Positions 41,230 to 50,003 of a stretch of 64,000 nucleotides of DNA are shown here, piece by piece (the stretch's first letter is position 1; every line of letters starts with the position of its first letter). Source of the DNA: Streptomyces sp. NBC_00513 (GTDB taxonomy: Bacteria; Actinomycetota; Actinomycetes; Streptomycetales; Streptomycetaceae); contig NZ_CP107845.1 of the NCBI RefSeq assembly GCF_041431415.1, forward strand, positions 6,882,001-6,946,000. The letters run 5' to 3'. The notes under the pieces were generated by a model. The model ran no database searches. It saw only the letters and a list, made by a program, of their open reading frames with translations, and was not told the origin of the DNA. Made by a program: the position numbers and the translations under genes.

Positions 41230-42390
41230 TCAGCCCCGGTCCCCGCTCGCGTACGTCCAGAACGCGCGCATCAGCGGGGGCGGGGTCGGTCCGGTCAGTT
41301 CGAGCTGGGTCAGCAGTACGGACACGGCGCCGGTCGCGGGCACGACGTGCGCGGCGGTTCCGGTGCCGCCCACCCAGCCGTAGCGCCCCGGTACGTTCCA
41401 CGGATCGACCGGGGCGACATCGACGGAACCGCCGAACCCCCAGCCCTGGCCCTCCAGGAACAGCGCGCCCGCCGCGCGCTGTTCGGGGGTCAGTCGATCC
41501 GTGGTCATCTCCCGCACCGACGCGGGGGACAGCAGACGGCTCCCGTCGGGGGCCGCGCCGTCCGCGAGCAGCATCCGGCCGAAGGCGTACAGGTCGTCCG
41601 CCGTGGAGACCAGCCCGCCGGCGCCCGAAGGGAAGGCGGGCATCCGACTCCATTGCCCCTCGGGCGCGTCCACCGGGGTGAGCCCGCCCGTCCCGGGATC
41701 CGCCCGGTAGTAGCCGGTGAACCGCCCGAGGTCCGCCGGGGGGACCGCGAAACCGGTGTCGGTCATGCCCAGCGGCGCGAAGATCCGCTCGGCGAGGAAC
41801 TCCGGCAGCGACCGCCCCGAGGCCCGGGCGATCAGCACGCCGAGGATGTCCGAGCAGGTGTTGTACAGCCAGGCCTCACCCGGCTGGTGCAGCAGCGGGA
41901 TCCGGGAGAGGGTCTTCATCCAGGCGTCCGGCTCGGCGACCCGTTGTGGTTGGGGCGGCCCCTGCCGCAGTTCGCCGAAGAGCGGGGCGAGGGCGGGGAG
42001 CGTGAAGTCCGACGGGAACCCGTACCCGGCCCGGAAGGCGAGAAGGTCCTCGACCGTGATCGGCCGGGCCGCCGGCACCACGTCGTCCACCGCGCTCGAC
42101 GGAGTGCGGACGACCACGGGCGCGGACAGCTCGGGCAGCCACTCCCGGACCGCTGAGGTGAGCCCGAGCCGCCCGTCCTCGACCAGCAGCATCACCGCGG
42201 CGGCCGTCACCGGCTTGGTCAGCGAGGCGACGCGGAAGATCGAGTCCCTGGCCATCGGGGTGTTCCCGCCCGCCTCGGCGGCGCCGACGGCCGCCACCTC
42301 CACCCGGTCGCCACGGGCCACCAGGGCCACCGCCCCGGGCAGGGAACCGCTGCTCACATGAGGTTCCAGGATGTCCCTCAGGTCGGCCAT
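41230..42390 (-). CDS. Beta-lactamase-fold serine hydrolase (class C/esterase type)
   Basis: 386 residues. The catalytic motifs are S-x-x-K in FRVASLTKPVTA, Y-x-N in WLYNTCSDILG and GWVGGTG near the C-terminus in place of K-T-G. This set is typical of EstB-like esterases and D-alanyl-aminopeptidase relatives rather than true beta-lactamases. No signal peptide, so cytoplasmic. ATG 42390 follows GAGGTGGA at 3-4 bases. Between its start and the DinB gene (42391-42608) I see no gene. Confidence 0.88.
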   Translation of the reverse strand: MADLRDILEPHVSSGSLPGAVALVARGDRVEVAAVGAAEAGGNTPMARDSIFRVASLTKPVTAAAVMLLVEDGRLGLTSAVREWLPELSAPVVVRTPSSAVDDVVPAARPITVEDLLAFRAGYGFPSDFTLPALAPLFGELRQGPPQPQRVAEPDAWMKTLSRIPLLHQPGEAWLYNTCSDILGVLIARASGRSLPEFLAERIFAPLGMTDTGFAVPPADLGRFTGYYRADPGTGGLTPVDAPEGQWSRMPAFPSGAGGLVSTADDLYAFGRMLLADGAAPDGSRLLSPASVREMTTDRLTPEQRAAGALFLEGQGWGFGGSVDVAPVDPWNVPGRYGWVGGTGTAAHVVPATGAVSVLLTQLELTGPTPPPLMRAFWTYASGDRG

Positions 42391-42608
42391 GACTCCACCT
42401 CTCCCGTACGTCGTGCGCGCCCGCTCCGCCGGGCGGCGGGCCCGTCCCCCTTCAGACTCCCGGGAAGGGGCCGATTCATCGGAGGCGTCGGAGAGCAGAG
42501 TGGCCAGGGCCGTCGCCGGCGTCGGGTACCCCGCCGGCGGATAGGCCGCCTCGACGGCGGCGGCCGGCACGGCGCGCCGACTCGGGACGCGCCGCCTCAC
42601 GACGTCGG

Positions 42609-43121
42609 CTACCCGCGCCGGTCCAGCAGACCGCGGACGAACGCGGCCTGGCCGGCGTGCTGGAGATCGTCGGAGAGCACGCTGACGAGCCGCACCGCCA
42701 GGGTGACCGGCGGGTTCCAGCCCTCGTCGACGACCCGGTCCAGATCGGCTGCCGCGAGGGAGCGCACGAACTTCAGGGTCCGTTCGTGCACCGCGTCGTG
42801 GTACCCCGACAGGACCTCGCCCGACTCGACACGGACCTTGCCGACCTGGCTCGGACTCTGCCCGTAGCCGGTGGCGTCGGCGGGCAGCGGCAGGGCGAAC
42901 CGATCCGCCCAGCCGCCCGTGTGCCACACCGGTTCCCCGCCCGCCGCGTCCGCCACGTGGTCGTCCTGCACCCGGGTCAGGTGCCAGACCAACCACGCGA
43001 CGGAGTTCGCGGCCGGGTCCACCCGCGCGTTCAGCTCATCGGCCGAGAGCCCGTCCACCACCTCGTGGACCACCTCCCGGACGCGCCCGAACCCGTCGAC
43101 GAGGACGTCGGTCGCCTTCAC
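42609..43121 (-). CDS. DinB/DUF664 family protein
   Basis: 170 residues forming a four-helix bundle. Three histidines fall at the usual metal positions: VAWLVWHLTRVQDDH and DLQHAGQAAFVRG. In actinomycetes this superfamily includes mycothiol- and bacillithiol-dependent transferases, so a thiol-transfer role is possible. GTG 43121 is the start; no strong ribosome binding site. Confidence 0.82.
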   Translation of the reverse strand: MKATDVLVDGFGRVREVVHEVVDGLSADELNARVDPAANSVAWLVWHLTRVQDDHVADAAGGEPVWHTGGWADRFALPLPADATGYGQSPSQVGKVRVESGEVLSGYHDAVHERTLKFVRSLAAADLDRVVDEGWNPPVTLAVRLVSVLSDDLQHAGQAAFVRGLLDRRG

Positions 43122-43137
43122 GGGGCGAGCCGTCCCA

Positions 43138-43326
43138 CTAGCGGAGGTCCATGCCCGGGTCGTCCATCATGCGACCCTCCATCTCGCTCTGCTCCTGGAG
43201 CCGACGCGCCTTGTCCTGGAGGCGCGTGCGCTCCTGGGGGTCGGTCGACTTCTCGGCCGCCGCCTTCATCTCCTGGGCCTTGTCCCGCAACTGCCGGGAC
43301 CGGCCGGACTCGCCTGCAACGCTCAT
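43138..43326 (-). CDS. Small coiled-coil protein (DUF6381-like)
   Basis: 62 residues: MSVAGESGRSRQLRDKAQEM, then a charged helix (KSTDPQERTRLQDKARRLQEQSE) and a methionine-rich tail. This matches the short Streptomyces proteins grouped as DUF6381. AGGAGC lies 4 bases before ATG 43326. Function unknown. Confidence 0.8.
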   Translation of the reverse strand: MSVAGESGRSRQLRDKAQEMKAAAEKSTDPQERTRLQDKARRLQEQSEMEGRMMDDPGMDLR

Positions 43327-43416
43327 GATCGCTCCTTGACTCCGTGGGGGAGAGCGGGCGCCACCAGGCAATCAGCAGTCCGGCGCGCACGCATCTCGAA
43401 GGGTCGCGGCGCCGTT

Positions 43417-43734
43417 CTACTCGCCCGCGATGCCGGTGATCACGGGATCGCCCAACGGCGCGGTCTCCTGGTTCAGGCCGACTCCGCTCAGCGCCGACGA
43501 GGCGAGCTCACGGGCCGCGGCCTGGGCCTCCTTGGTCGTGGCGGCCTCGACCTCCAGGTGCAGGCTGAACGCGGACGAGCCCGAGTAGAACGACAGGATG
43601 TCCAGATCCTCCTTGACGCCGAGATCGGTGCCGCGCGGATCCGCCGGTCGCAGCGCGCGCACCAGTTGCGTGCGGGCCTCGGGCGACAGCTCCGTGAGCA
43701 GGGTGCCGGGAATGGTGACGACGTAGACGGTCAT
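43417..43734 (-). CDS. Hypothetical small protein
   Basis: 105 residues, alpha/beta in appearance (MTVYVVTIPGTLL, LDILSFYSGSSAFSLHLEVEA, KEAQAAARELASSAL). No signal peptide, no cysteine and no family I recognise. Good codon use throughout and a sharp ATG support it as a gene. It is divergent from the membrane protein at 43918. Confidence 0.7.
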   Translation of the reverse strand: MTVYVVTIPGTLLTELSPEARTQLVRALRPADPRGTDLGVKEDLDILSFYSGSSAFSLHLEVEAATTKEAQAAARELASSALSGVGLNQETAPLGDPVITGIAGE

Positions 43735-43917
43735 GTCACAGCGCTTGCCCGCGACTCGCCGGGGGAATCGTCACCGGCGCGCCGGCCCCCCGTTTGCCCG
43801 CCCCGAATGGCGCAGTGCGCCGATGTGCCGCTGAATGTGACCAAGCGTGCGCTTCCCATGACGCACGATGACCGGCGCGCGATGTGTAGACCCGTGTGTC
43901 GGCGAACGGAGCTTTCC

Positions 43918-44871
43918 ATGAATGACCCCATACCCCTCGCGGCGACCGACCCCGAAGACCGTCACGAGATCCCCGACCCCCAGGACCGGCACGACGACCC
44001 GACCGGTCCCGGACACCCCCCACCCGCCCCGGCCGTCCCCGCCGAGGAGCCGCACACGGAACCCGTACAGACCCTGCTGGAGACGGCGGCGACGTGCAGG
44101 CCGGTGGAGGAGGTCACCGCACTGGTGAGCCTCCTGAAGCGGACCGGACAGCAACCCGACGTCGGACACGCGGCACTCCGGGCGGCCGCCGTCTCCCGGC
44201 CGGTCGACGAGGTCGGGCGGATGGTCGCCCTGCTCGGCGAACCCCCGCACGGCGACGGCGACGCCGATGTCACGCTGCGCGCCGCCGCCGTCGGCCGGTC
44301 CATCGAGGACGTGGCCCTGCTGGCCGGCTACCTCGACACCGACCGGGCCGAGGCCTCGGCCGGCCCCCGGCCGCACGCCGACCCCCCGGCCGACCACCCT
44401 CCGGTCGACCACCATGCGGAGCCGCACCGGGAAGGGCCGCCGGTGACCCGGCCCGAACCCCGGCCCCCCGCCCCGCGCGCCGGGGGCGCGCTGCGCCACG
44501 TGCTGCGCTGGCCGGTGGCCGCCGCGCTGCTCCTGTGCGGCGTGCTGCACCTGCCGGGGGACCCGGCCGCCCTGTCCGTCCTCGGACCGGTCGACGTACC
44601 GCCCCTCGCGGTCGCGTTCCTGTGCCTGGTGGCCGGTGGACTGCTGATGGCGCGTGACACGCCGGCGGTGTGGCGGACCGGGGCCGTGACGGCCCTCGCG
44701 GTCGTGGCGCTGCACGTGGTCGCGGGCATCGCGCTCGTCGACCCGCTGGAGGGCTCGCTGGGTGGCCCGCACGCCTGGGCGGGTGTCACCACGGTGCTCT
44801 GCGCGGGCGCCGGCGCGGTGCTCGCGGGCGTGGCGCTGATGTACCGGCCCAAGCGGGTCGACCGGGTCTGA
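43918..44871 (+). CDS. Membrane protein with three internal repeats
   Basis: 317 residues. A proline/acid-rich N-terminus is followed by three copies of a roughly 35-residue repeat: LLETAATCRPVEEVTALVSLL, ALRAAAVSRPVDEVGRMVALL and TLRAAAVGRSIEDVALLAGYL, where RPV/RSI-D/E-V is the core. After a low-complexity linker there are four membrane helices at the C-terminus. The repeats probably form a cytoplasmic helical hairpin array for protein contacts. CGGAG lies 7 bases before ATG 43918. Function unknown; similar proteins appear restricted to Streptomyces-like genomes as far as I know. Confidence 0.82.
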   Translation: MNDPIPLAATDPEDRHEIPDPQDRHDDPTGPGHPPPAPAVPAEEPHTEPVQTLLETAATCRPVEEVTALVSLLKRTGQQPDVGHAALRAAAVSRPVDEVGRMVALLGEPPHGDGDADVTLRAAAVGRSIEDVALLAGYLDTDRAEASAGPRPHADPPADHPPVDHHAEPHREGPPVTRPEPRPPAPRAGGALRHVLRWPVAAALLLCGVLHLPGDPAALSVLGPVDVPPLAVAFLCLVAGGLLMARDTPAVWRTGAVTALAVVALHVVAGIALVDPLEGSLGGPHAWAGVTTVLCAGAGAVLAGVALMYRPKRVDRV

Positions 44872-44882
44872 CCCGAGGAAAC

Positions 44883-44912
44883 GGGGCCCCGGCGGACCAC
44901 CGCCGGGGCCCC
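44883..44912. terminator. Bidirectional hairpin terminator
   Basis: Perfect 13-bp inverted repeat (arms 44883-44895 and 44900-44912) with tetraloop ACCA, 11 bases after the stop at 44871 and before the convergent flavoprotein gene. Confidence 0.88.
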
Positions 44913-44939
44913 TCCCGCGTGCCCGGCCCCCGGCCCGGC

Positions 44940-45965
44940 CTACGCGAGCAGGTTCACCCCGCGGGCGAACACCCCGGGCAGGCGGGCGGCCAGGGGCACG
45001 ATCCGCCGGGCCAGCCCCGGCCGCGCCCGGGCCCACACCAGGGACCCGGTCAGCGCGCGATAGCTCCGCGACAGCTCCCGCCAGGCCCGCTCGTACTCCT
45101 GCGGCCGGCCGGCGGACACGCACCGTACGAGTTCCCCCGCCGCCGTCACCGCCAGCGTGAGCCCCTCCCCGGTGAGCGCGTCCACGTACCCGGCGGCGTC
45201 CCCGACGAAGAGCACCCGCCCCGCGACCCGGGTGACGGCGCCCTGCCGCAACGGCCCCGCCCCCCGGACCGGAGCCTCGGGCGCCCGCGGCAACCGCGCC
45301 GACAGGACCGGGAACCGCGCCAGCTGGACGTCGAACGGCGCCTGCTCCGAGGTCAGTACCGCCACCCCCACCCGGTCGGGCCCCAGCGGGGTCACGTACG
45401 CCTCGGACCGGGCCGACCAGTGCACCTCCACCAGGTCGCTCCACGGCTCCACCGCGTAGTGGCGCCGCAGCCCGTACCGGACCGGCCGACCGGGCACGAC
45501 CGGCGCGGACAGGCCCAGCCCGCGCCGGACGGGCGAGTGCAGTCCGTCGGCGGCCACCAGGTAGCGGGCGGTCAGCCCCGCCGCGCTGACCCGGTGTTCG
45601 TCCTGACGCACCTCGGCCACCCGCCGGGGGAGCACCCGCACGCCCAGGGCGGCGGCCCGTTCGGCGAGGGCCGCCTGGAGGTCGGTACGCCGGGCCCCGC
45701 GCCCGGGGCCGGCGCGGAACAGCCCCTCCGCACGGAGCCCGCTGACGCCGTCCACGTACCGGATCCCCCGGAACGGGCGGCCCGCCACCGGTACGCCCAG
45801 CTCCTCCAGCCGCCGCACGGCGGTGGGCATCAGCCCCTCCCCGCAGGCCTTGTCGATCGGTGTGGGCCGGGGCTCCAGCACCACCACCTCCAGCCCGGCC
45901 AGGGCCCCGTGGATGGCCGTCGCCAGCCCGGCCGGACCGCCGCCCGCCACGAGCAGGTCGATCAC
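44940..45965 (-). CDS. srsC: FAD-dependent hydroxylase of the phenolic-lipid operon (SrsC-like)
   Basis: 341 residues. FAD-binding GGGPAG at the N-terminus, DG motif YLVAADGLHSPVRR and the GD motif VLFVGDAAGYVDALTGEGL define a geranylgeranyl-reductase/aromatic-hydroxylase-like flavoprotein. Third gene of a PKS-methyltransferase-flavoprotein operon, the order of srsABC in S. griseus, where SrsC hydroxylates alkylresorcinol methyl ether, which oxidises on to a quinone. GTG 45965 overlaps the methyltransferase stop (GTGA). Confidence 0.85.
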   Translation of the reverse strand: MIDLLVAGGGPAGLATAIHGALAGLEVVVLEPRPTPIDKACGEGLMPTAVRRLEELGVPVAGRPFRGIRYVDGVSGLRAEGLFRAGPGRGARRTDLQAALAERAAALGVRVLPRRVAEVRQDEHRVSAAGLTARYLVAADGLHSPVRRGLGLSAPVVPGRPVRYGLRRHYAVEPWSDLVEVHWSARSEAYVTPLGPDRVGVAVLTSEQAPFDVQLARFPVLSARLPRAPEAPVRGAGPLRQGAVTRVAGRVLFVGDAAGYVDALTGEGLTLAVTAAGELVRCVSAGRPQEYERAWRELSRSYRALTGSLVWARARPGLARRIVPLAARLPGVFARGVNLLA

Positions 45966-46507
45966 GACGCGGAGCCCACGAGCGGGGTCGTCGTACGGGC
46001 CCGGGTGAGCGCCGTGTCCTCGCAGCGGATCCGCACCCGCAGCAACAGCGCGTTGAGCACGGTGAAACCGGCAGCCGTCAGCCAGGCGGAGTGCACGAGC
46101 GGCAGCGCGAGCCCCTCGACCACCACGGCCACGTAGTTGGGGTGGCTCAGCACCCGGTACGGCCCCGCCGCGACCAGGGGCAGGCCGGGCACGACGAGCA
46201 CCCGGGTGTTCCAGCGGGGGCCGAGCGTGGCGATGCACCACCAGCGCAGCCCCTGCGCGGCCACCGCCAGTGCGAGCGCCGGCCAGCCCACCGCGGGCAG
46301 GAACGGCCGGTCGGCCGCCCACGGTTCGACCGCGCACCCCACCAGCAGTGCGGTGTGCAGGGCGACCATGGCCGGATAGTGGCCGCCGCCGTACTCCCGG
46401 GCGCCGCGCGCCAGGCTCCAGGCGGCGTTGCGCCGGGCCACGAGCAGCTCGGCGAGCCGTTCGACGGCGACCAGGGCGAGGATCAGCAGGTACAGGTTCA
46501 TCGACAT
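45962..46507 (-). CDS. srsB: ICMT-family membrane methyltransferase (SrsB-like)
   Basis: 181 residues with four to five membrane helices and the isoprenylcysteine-methyltransferase signature GPYRVLSHPNYVAVVVEGLALPL near the C-terminus. In S. griseus SrsB O-methylates alkylresorcinols. It starts 7 bases after the PKS stop and overlaps the flavoprotein start, so all three are one translational unit. Confidence 0.86.
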   Translation of the reverse strand: MSMNLYLLILALVAVERLAELLVARRNAAWSLARGAREYGGGHYPAMVALHTALLVGCAVEPWAADRPFLPAVGWPALALAVAAQGLRWWCIATLGPRWNTRVLVVPGLPLVAAGPYRVLSHPNYVAVVVEGLALPLVHSAWLTAAGFTVLNALLLRVRIRCEDTALTRARTTTPLVGSAS

Positions 46508-46514
46508 GAGGGGA

Positions 46515-47576
46515 TCACCAACGCAGGAGGACGAGTTCGGAGGCGAAGCCCGGGCCGAAGGCGATCATGAGCCCGGTGGATCCCGGCGGGGGCGGCCCGG
46601 CGGCCTGGATCCCGCCGAGGATGTGCAGGACCGAGGCGGAGGAGAGGTTGCCCGCCTCGGCCAGTGACCCCCGGCTCGCCGCGAGGGCGGCGTCCGGCAG
46701 GCCCAGCGTCTCGGCGAGCACGTCGAGGATCCTCGGACCTCCGGGGTGGCAGATCCAGGCGTCGACGTCGGACGGCTTCAGGTCGTGCCCGGCGAGGAAG
46801 GTCTCGACCTCCTCCACCACGTGCAGCCGGACCAGATCGGGGAGTTCCCGCCCCAGCACCATGCGAAAGCCCCAGTGGCCGATGTCCCAGCCCAGCAGGT
46901 CCTCGGTCCCCGGATACAGCCGGCTGCGGGAGGCCACCACCGCGGGACCGGAGCCGGTCTCGTGCAGCGGATGGTCGCGGCCCACCGCCAGCAACGCCCC
47001 GGCGCCGTCCCCGAAGAGGGCCCCCGCCACGAGGTTCGCCATCGAGGTGTCGGTGGGCTGGAGGGTGAGGGAGCACAGCTCGGTCGACAGCAACACGCCC
47101 GCGTCGCCGGGCCGGCCGGTCAGTTGGTCGTGCAGGTGGCCGAGCCCGGCGGCGCCCGCCGCGCAGCCCAGGCCGAACAGCGGCATCCGTTTCACGTCGG
47201 GACGCAGCCCGCTCCGGCCGGCGATCCGGGCCTCCAGTGAGGGCGTCGCCAGCCCGGTCACCGTCGTGGACATCACCAGATCGATGTCACCCGCCGGTAG
47301 ACCGCCTTCGGTGAGGGCGAGTTCGAGGGCGCGCGTGCCGAGTTCGAGCGCGGCGACGACGAAGGCGGCGTTCGTGGTGCCGAAGTCGTTGGACGGACCG
47401 TAGCGCTCCAGGGGGAGCGCCAGATGGCGGCTGTCCACCCGGACCGACTCGTGGACGCGGCGCAGCAGCGCCGTGTCCGCGCCCGGCGGAAGGAAGCGGG
47501 CCAGGGCCTCGGTGATCTCCGACTGCCGGTACCGGTGCGGCGGGAACACGCTGCTCACTGCCAGGACACGTGTCAT
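46515..47576 (-). CDS. srsA: Type III polyketide synthase, alkylresorcinol synthase type (SrsA-like)
   Basis: 353 residues. The chalcone-synthase-type triad is complete: Cys138 in LFGLGCAAGAAG, His277 in AWICHPGGP and Asn310 in LAEAGNLSSAS. Such enzymes condense a long-chain acyl-CoA with malonyl- or methylmalonyl-CoA into alkylresorcinols and alkylpyrones. The methyltransferase and flavoprotein downstream point to phenolic lipids rather than to RppA-type tetrahydroxynaphthalene. ATG 47576 follows a weak GGGTCA. Divergent from a UbiA prenyltransferase, 79 bases apart. Confidence 0.9.
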   Translation of the reverse strand: MTRVLAVSSVFPPHRYRQSEITEALARFLPPGADTALLRRVHESVRVDSRHLALPLERYGPSNDFGTTNAAFVVAALELGTRALELALTEGGLPAGDIDLVMSTTVTGLATPSLEARIAGRSGLRPDVKRMPLFGLGCAAGAAGLGHLHDQLTGRPGDAGVLLSTELCSLTLQPTDTSMANLVAGALFGDGAGALLAVGRDHPLHETGSGPAVVASRSRLYPGTEDLLGWDIGHWGFRMVLGRELPDLVRLHVVEEVETFLAGHDLKPSDVDAWICHPGGPRILDVLAETLGLPDAALAASRGSLAEAGNLSSASVLHILGGIQAAGPPPPGSTGLMIAFGPGFASELVLLRW

Positions 47577-47655
47577 TGACCCAACATAGGGAACAACTGA
47601 CACTTCGTGAGGAATCAGGCGAACCGGGCGTGCCGTCGCCGCATAGCGTGTCGTC

Positions 47656-48525
47656 GTGCCCGTCACCCGACACACCCCGCCCGCCGTACACGCCCCCGTG
47701 CGGCCCCGCTCCGGAGCCCGGACGGCCGGTCTCCTGGCGGCCTGCCACCCCGTGCCGGCGGCCGCCGTGACCCTCTTCACGGCCGCCCTCGCCCTGGCCG
47801 CCGGTCGGGGACCCGCCGGCTGCGCCGCCGCCGCCGGGGCGGTCGCGGCGGGCCAACTCTCCGTGGGCTGGAGCAACGACCGCGCCGACCTGCGCCGCGA
47901 CCTGACCACGGGGCGGCGGGACAAGCCGCTGGTCGCGGGCTCCGTGCGGCCCGCCTCGGTGGCCGTCGCCGCGTTCGTGGCGCTGCTGGTGTGCGTTCCG
48001 TTGTCCCTGGCCTCGGGTCCGCTCGCCGGCGTCGTGCACCTGGTCGCGGTCGTGGCCGCCTGGGGCTACAACCTGCGGCTCAAGAGCACGGTCGTGTCCT
48101 GGGCGCCGTACGCCCTCGCCTTCGGCCTGCTCCCGGCCTTCGTCACGCTCGGCCTGCCCGGATCACCGTGGCCGCCGGCCTGGCTCACCGCCGCCGCCGC
48201 GCTGCTCGGCGCCGGGGCGCACTTCGCGAACGTGCTGCCCGACATCGCCGACGACCTCGCCACCGGCGTCACCGGACTGCCCCAGCGGCTCGGCGCCCGC
48301 GGTTCGGCCGCGGTCGCCGGCCTGCTCCTGCTCGGCTCGACCGCGGCCCTGGTCACCGGCCCGCCGGGACCGGTGAGCGCGTACGGCTGGGGGCTGCTCG
48401 CGCTCACCGGCCTGCTGGTGGCCGGCACCTGCCGGGCCCGCGGCCGCGGGCCGTTCCTCGGCGCGCTGGCGGTCGCCGCCGCCGACGTGGCGCTGCTGTT
48501 GGTGCGGGGCGCCGGCCTCGGCTGA
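47656..48525 (+). CDS. UbiA-family prenyltransferase
   Basis: 289 residues, eight or nine membrane helices. The two aspartate-rich motifs that bind prenyl diphosphate through magnesium are GWSNDRADLRRD (N-D-x-x-D) and NVLPDIADDLATG (D-x-x-x-D). It lies divergently beside the phenolic-lipid operon, so an alkylresorcinol or quinone could be its aromatic acceptor. This is inferred from position only. GTG 47656 has no clear ribosome binding site. Confidence 0.86.
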   Translation: MPVTRHTPPAVHAPVRPRSGARTAGLLAACHPVPAAAVTLFTAALALAAGRGPAGCAAAAGAVAAGQLSVGWSNDRADLRRDLTTGRRDKPLVAGSVRPASVAVAAFVALLVCVPLSLASGPLAGVVHLVAVVAAWGYNLRLKSTVVSWAPYALAFGLLPAFVTLGLPGSPWPPAWLTAAAALLGAGAHFANVLPDIADDLATGVTGLPQRLGARGSAAVAGLLLLGSTAALVTGPPGPVSAYGWGLLALTGLLVAGTCRARGRGPFLGALAVAAADVALLLVRGAGLG

Positions 48526-48530
48526 ACCGC

Positions 48531-49892
48531 TCAGCCCCTGGCCCGCAGCGACTCCGTGTGCTTGCGGACCTGCTCGGGGGAGAGGTAGGCGTCGGTGTGC
48601 TCGAAGTCCTTCAGGGTGGCGGCCCGCTGGTCCAGGAAGCCGGTGCGCACGAAGTCGTCCCCGGCGACCGCGTTGATCAGCCAGTTCGTCATCACCCGGG
48701 TCTTGGCCACGTTGGTCCGCAGCGCCGACCAGTGGTAGCCGCGCGCCACCGCCTGCGCGGGCAGGCCGTGCAGTTCGATGCCGAGCGGCTTGGAGACCGC
48801 GTCCCGGCCACCGAGGTCCACCACCAGCCCCAGGTCCTTGTGCACGTAGGGACGCAGCGGTTGGTTGCGCAGCGTGGCGATGACACTGTCGGCGACGGCC
48901 TTGCCCTGGCGCATGGCGTGCTGGGCGGTCGGCGGGCACAGCGCGTCGCCGCCCTTCGCCACGTCCGGTACGGCCGCCGCGTCCCCGAGGGCGAACACGC
49001 CGTCGACCCCGGGCACCGTCAACTCCGGTCGCACGACCAGCCGGCCCTTGAGCGTCTCCGCGCCCAGGGTGGACACCAGCGGGCTCGCGGCTACGCCGGC
49101 CGTCCAGATCAGGGTCCGACTGGGCAGCACCCGGCCGTCGGTGAGCGTCACCTTCTCGGCGTTCACCTCGCTCACCGACACGCCGAGGGACACCTCGATC
49201 CCGCGCCGGCGCAGGATGTCCAGGGCGACCGTGCCGAGCTTGTCGCCGAGTTCCGGCATCAGCTTCGGGGCGAGGTCGACCAGGTGCCACTTGATCTGCC
49301 GGGGGTCCAGCCGCGGATAGCGGGTGGCCGCGTGCCGCGTGAGGCGGTTGAGGCAGGCGGCCGTCTCCGTGCCCGCGTATCCACCGCCCACCACCACGAA
49401 CCGGAGCCGGGAGGCGCGTTCGGCCTCGTCCTGACTGGCGTCCGCCAGGTCGAGTTGGGCGATCACGTGGTCGCGCAGGTACACGGCCTCCGCGAGGGTC
49501 TTCATGCCCCGCGCGTGTTCCACCAGCCCGGGGATGTCGAAGGTGCGGGTGATGCTGCCCGGGGCCAGTACGAGGAGGTCGTAGGGCTGGTCCACGATCT
49601 CACCCGTGATCTTCCGGATGACGCAGACCTTGGCCTTGGTGTCCACACCGATCGCCCCGCCGGGGATGATCCGCGTCCGGTGCTTGTTGCTGCGCCGCAG
49701 GGACACGGCGACCGACTGCGGGGTCAGCACGCCGGCGGCGACCTGGGGGAGCAGGGGCAGGTACAACTGGTAGGAGGCGGGCGTGACCAGTGAGATCTCC
49801 GCCTCGGCCGGGGACAGGCGGCGCTCCAGCCGCCGTACGCACGCGACCCCGGCGAAGCCGGCGCCCACAACGAGGATCCTCGATCGCGACAC
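48531..49892 (-). CDS. ndh: Type II NADH:quinone dehydrogenase (NDH-2)
   Basis: 453 residues. FAD-binding GAGFAGVACVRRLE at the N-terminus, NADH-binding VVVGGGYAGTETAACL in the middle, GVFALGDAAAVPD and the membrane-associating C-terminus with NWLINAVAGDD are those of NDH-2. It passes electrons from NADH to membrane quinones without pumping protons. GTG 49892 has AAGGGACG 6-7 bases upstream. It ends 5 bases from the convergent UbiA gene, so a quinone-using enzyme lies beside a likely lipoquinone pathway. Confidence 0.9.
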   Translation of the reverse strand: MSRSRILVVGAGFAGVACVRRLERRLSPAEAEISLVTPASYQLYLPLLPQVAAGVLTPQSVAVSLRRSNKHRTRIIPGGAIGVDTKAKVCVIRKITGEIVDQPYDLLVLAPGSITRTFDIPGLVEHARGMKTLAEAVYLRDHVIAQLDLADASQDEAERASRLRFVVVGGGYAGTETAACLNRLTRHAATRYPRLDPRQIKWHLVDLAPKLMPELGDKLGTVALDILRRRGIEVSLGVSVSEVNAEKVTLTDGRVLPSRTLIWTAGVAASPLVSTLGAETLKGRLVVRPELTVPGVDGVFALGDAAAVPDVAKGGDALCPPTAQHAMRQGKAVADSVIATLRNQPLRPYVHKDLGLVVDLGGRDAVSKPLGIELHGLPAQAVARGYHWSALRTNVAKTRVMTNWLINAVAGDDFVRTGFLDQRAATLKDFEHTDAYLSPEQVRKHTESLRARG

Positions 49893-50003
49893 GGTGTACG
49901 TCCCTTCGCAGTGCGGTGGTTCCGTGCCCGGTCGTCTGCCCCGCGCGAGCGGTCCATGCACATCCGTTTCGGGACGGAGCGGTCGCGGCGCCGTGTTCCG
50001 AGG

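Noticed and set aside
41230..42390. Serine hydrolase as an antibiotic-resistance beta-lactamase
   Set aside because: No signal peptide and the K-T-G motif is GWVGGTG; esterase-type relatives fit better.
46515..47576. Type III PKS as RppA (flaviolin/melanin)
   Set aside because: RppA partners (cytochrome P450) are absent, and the methyltransferase and flavoprotein order matches the phenolic-lipid operon.
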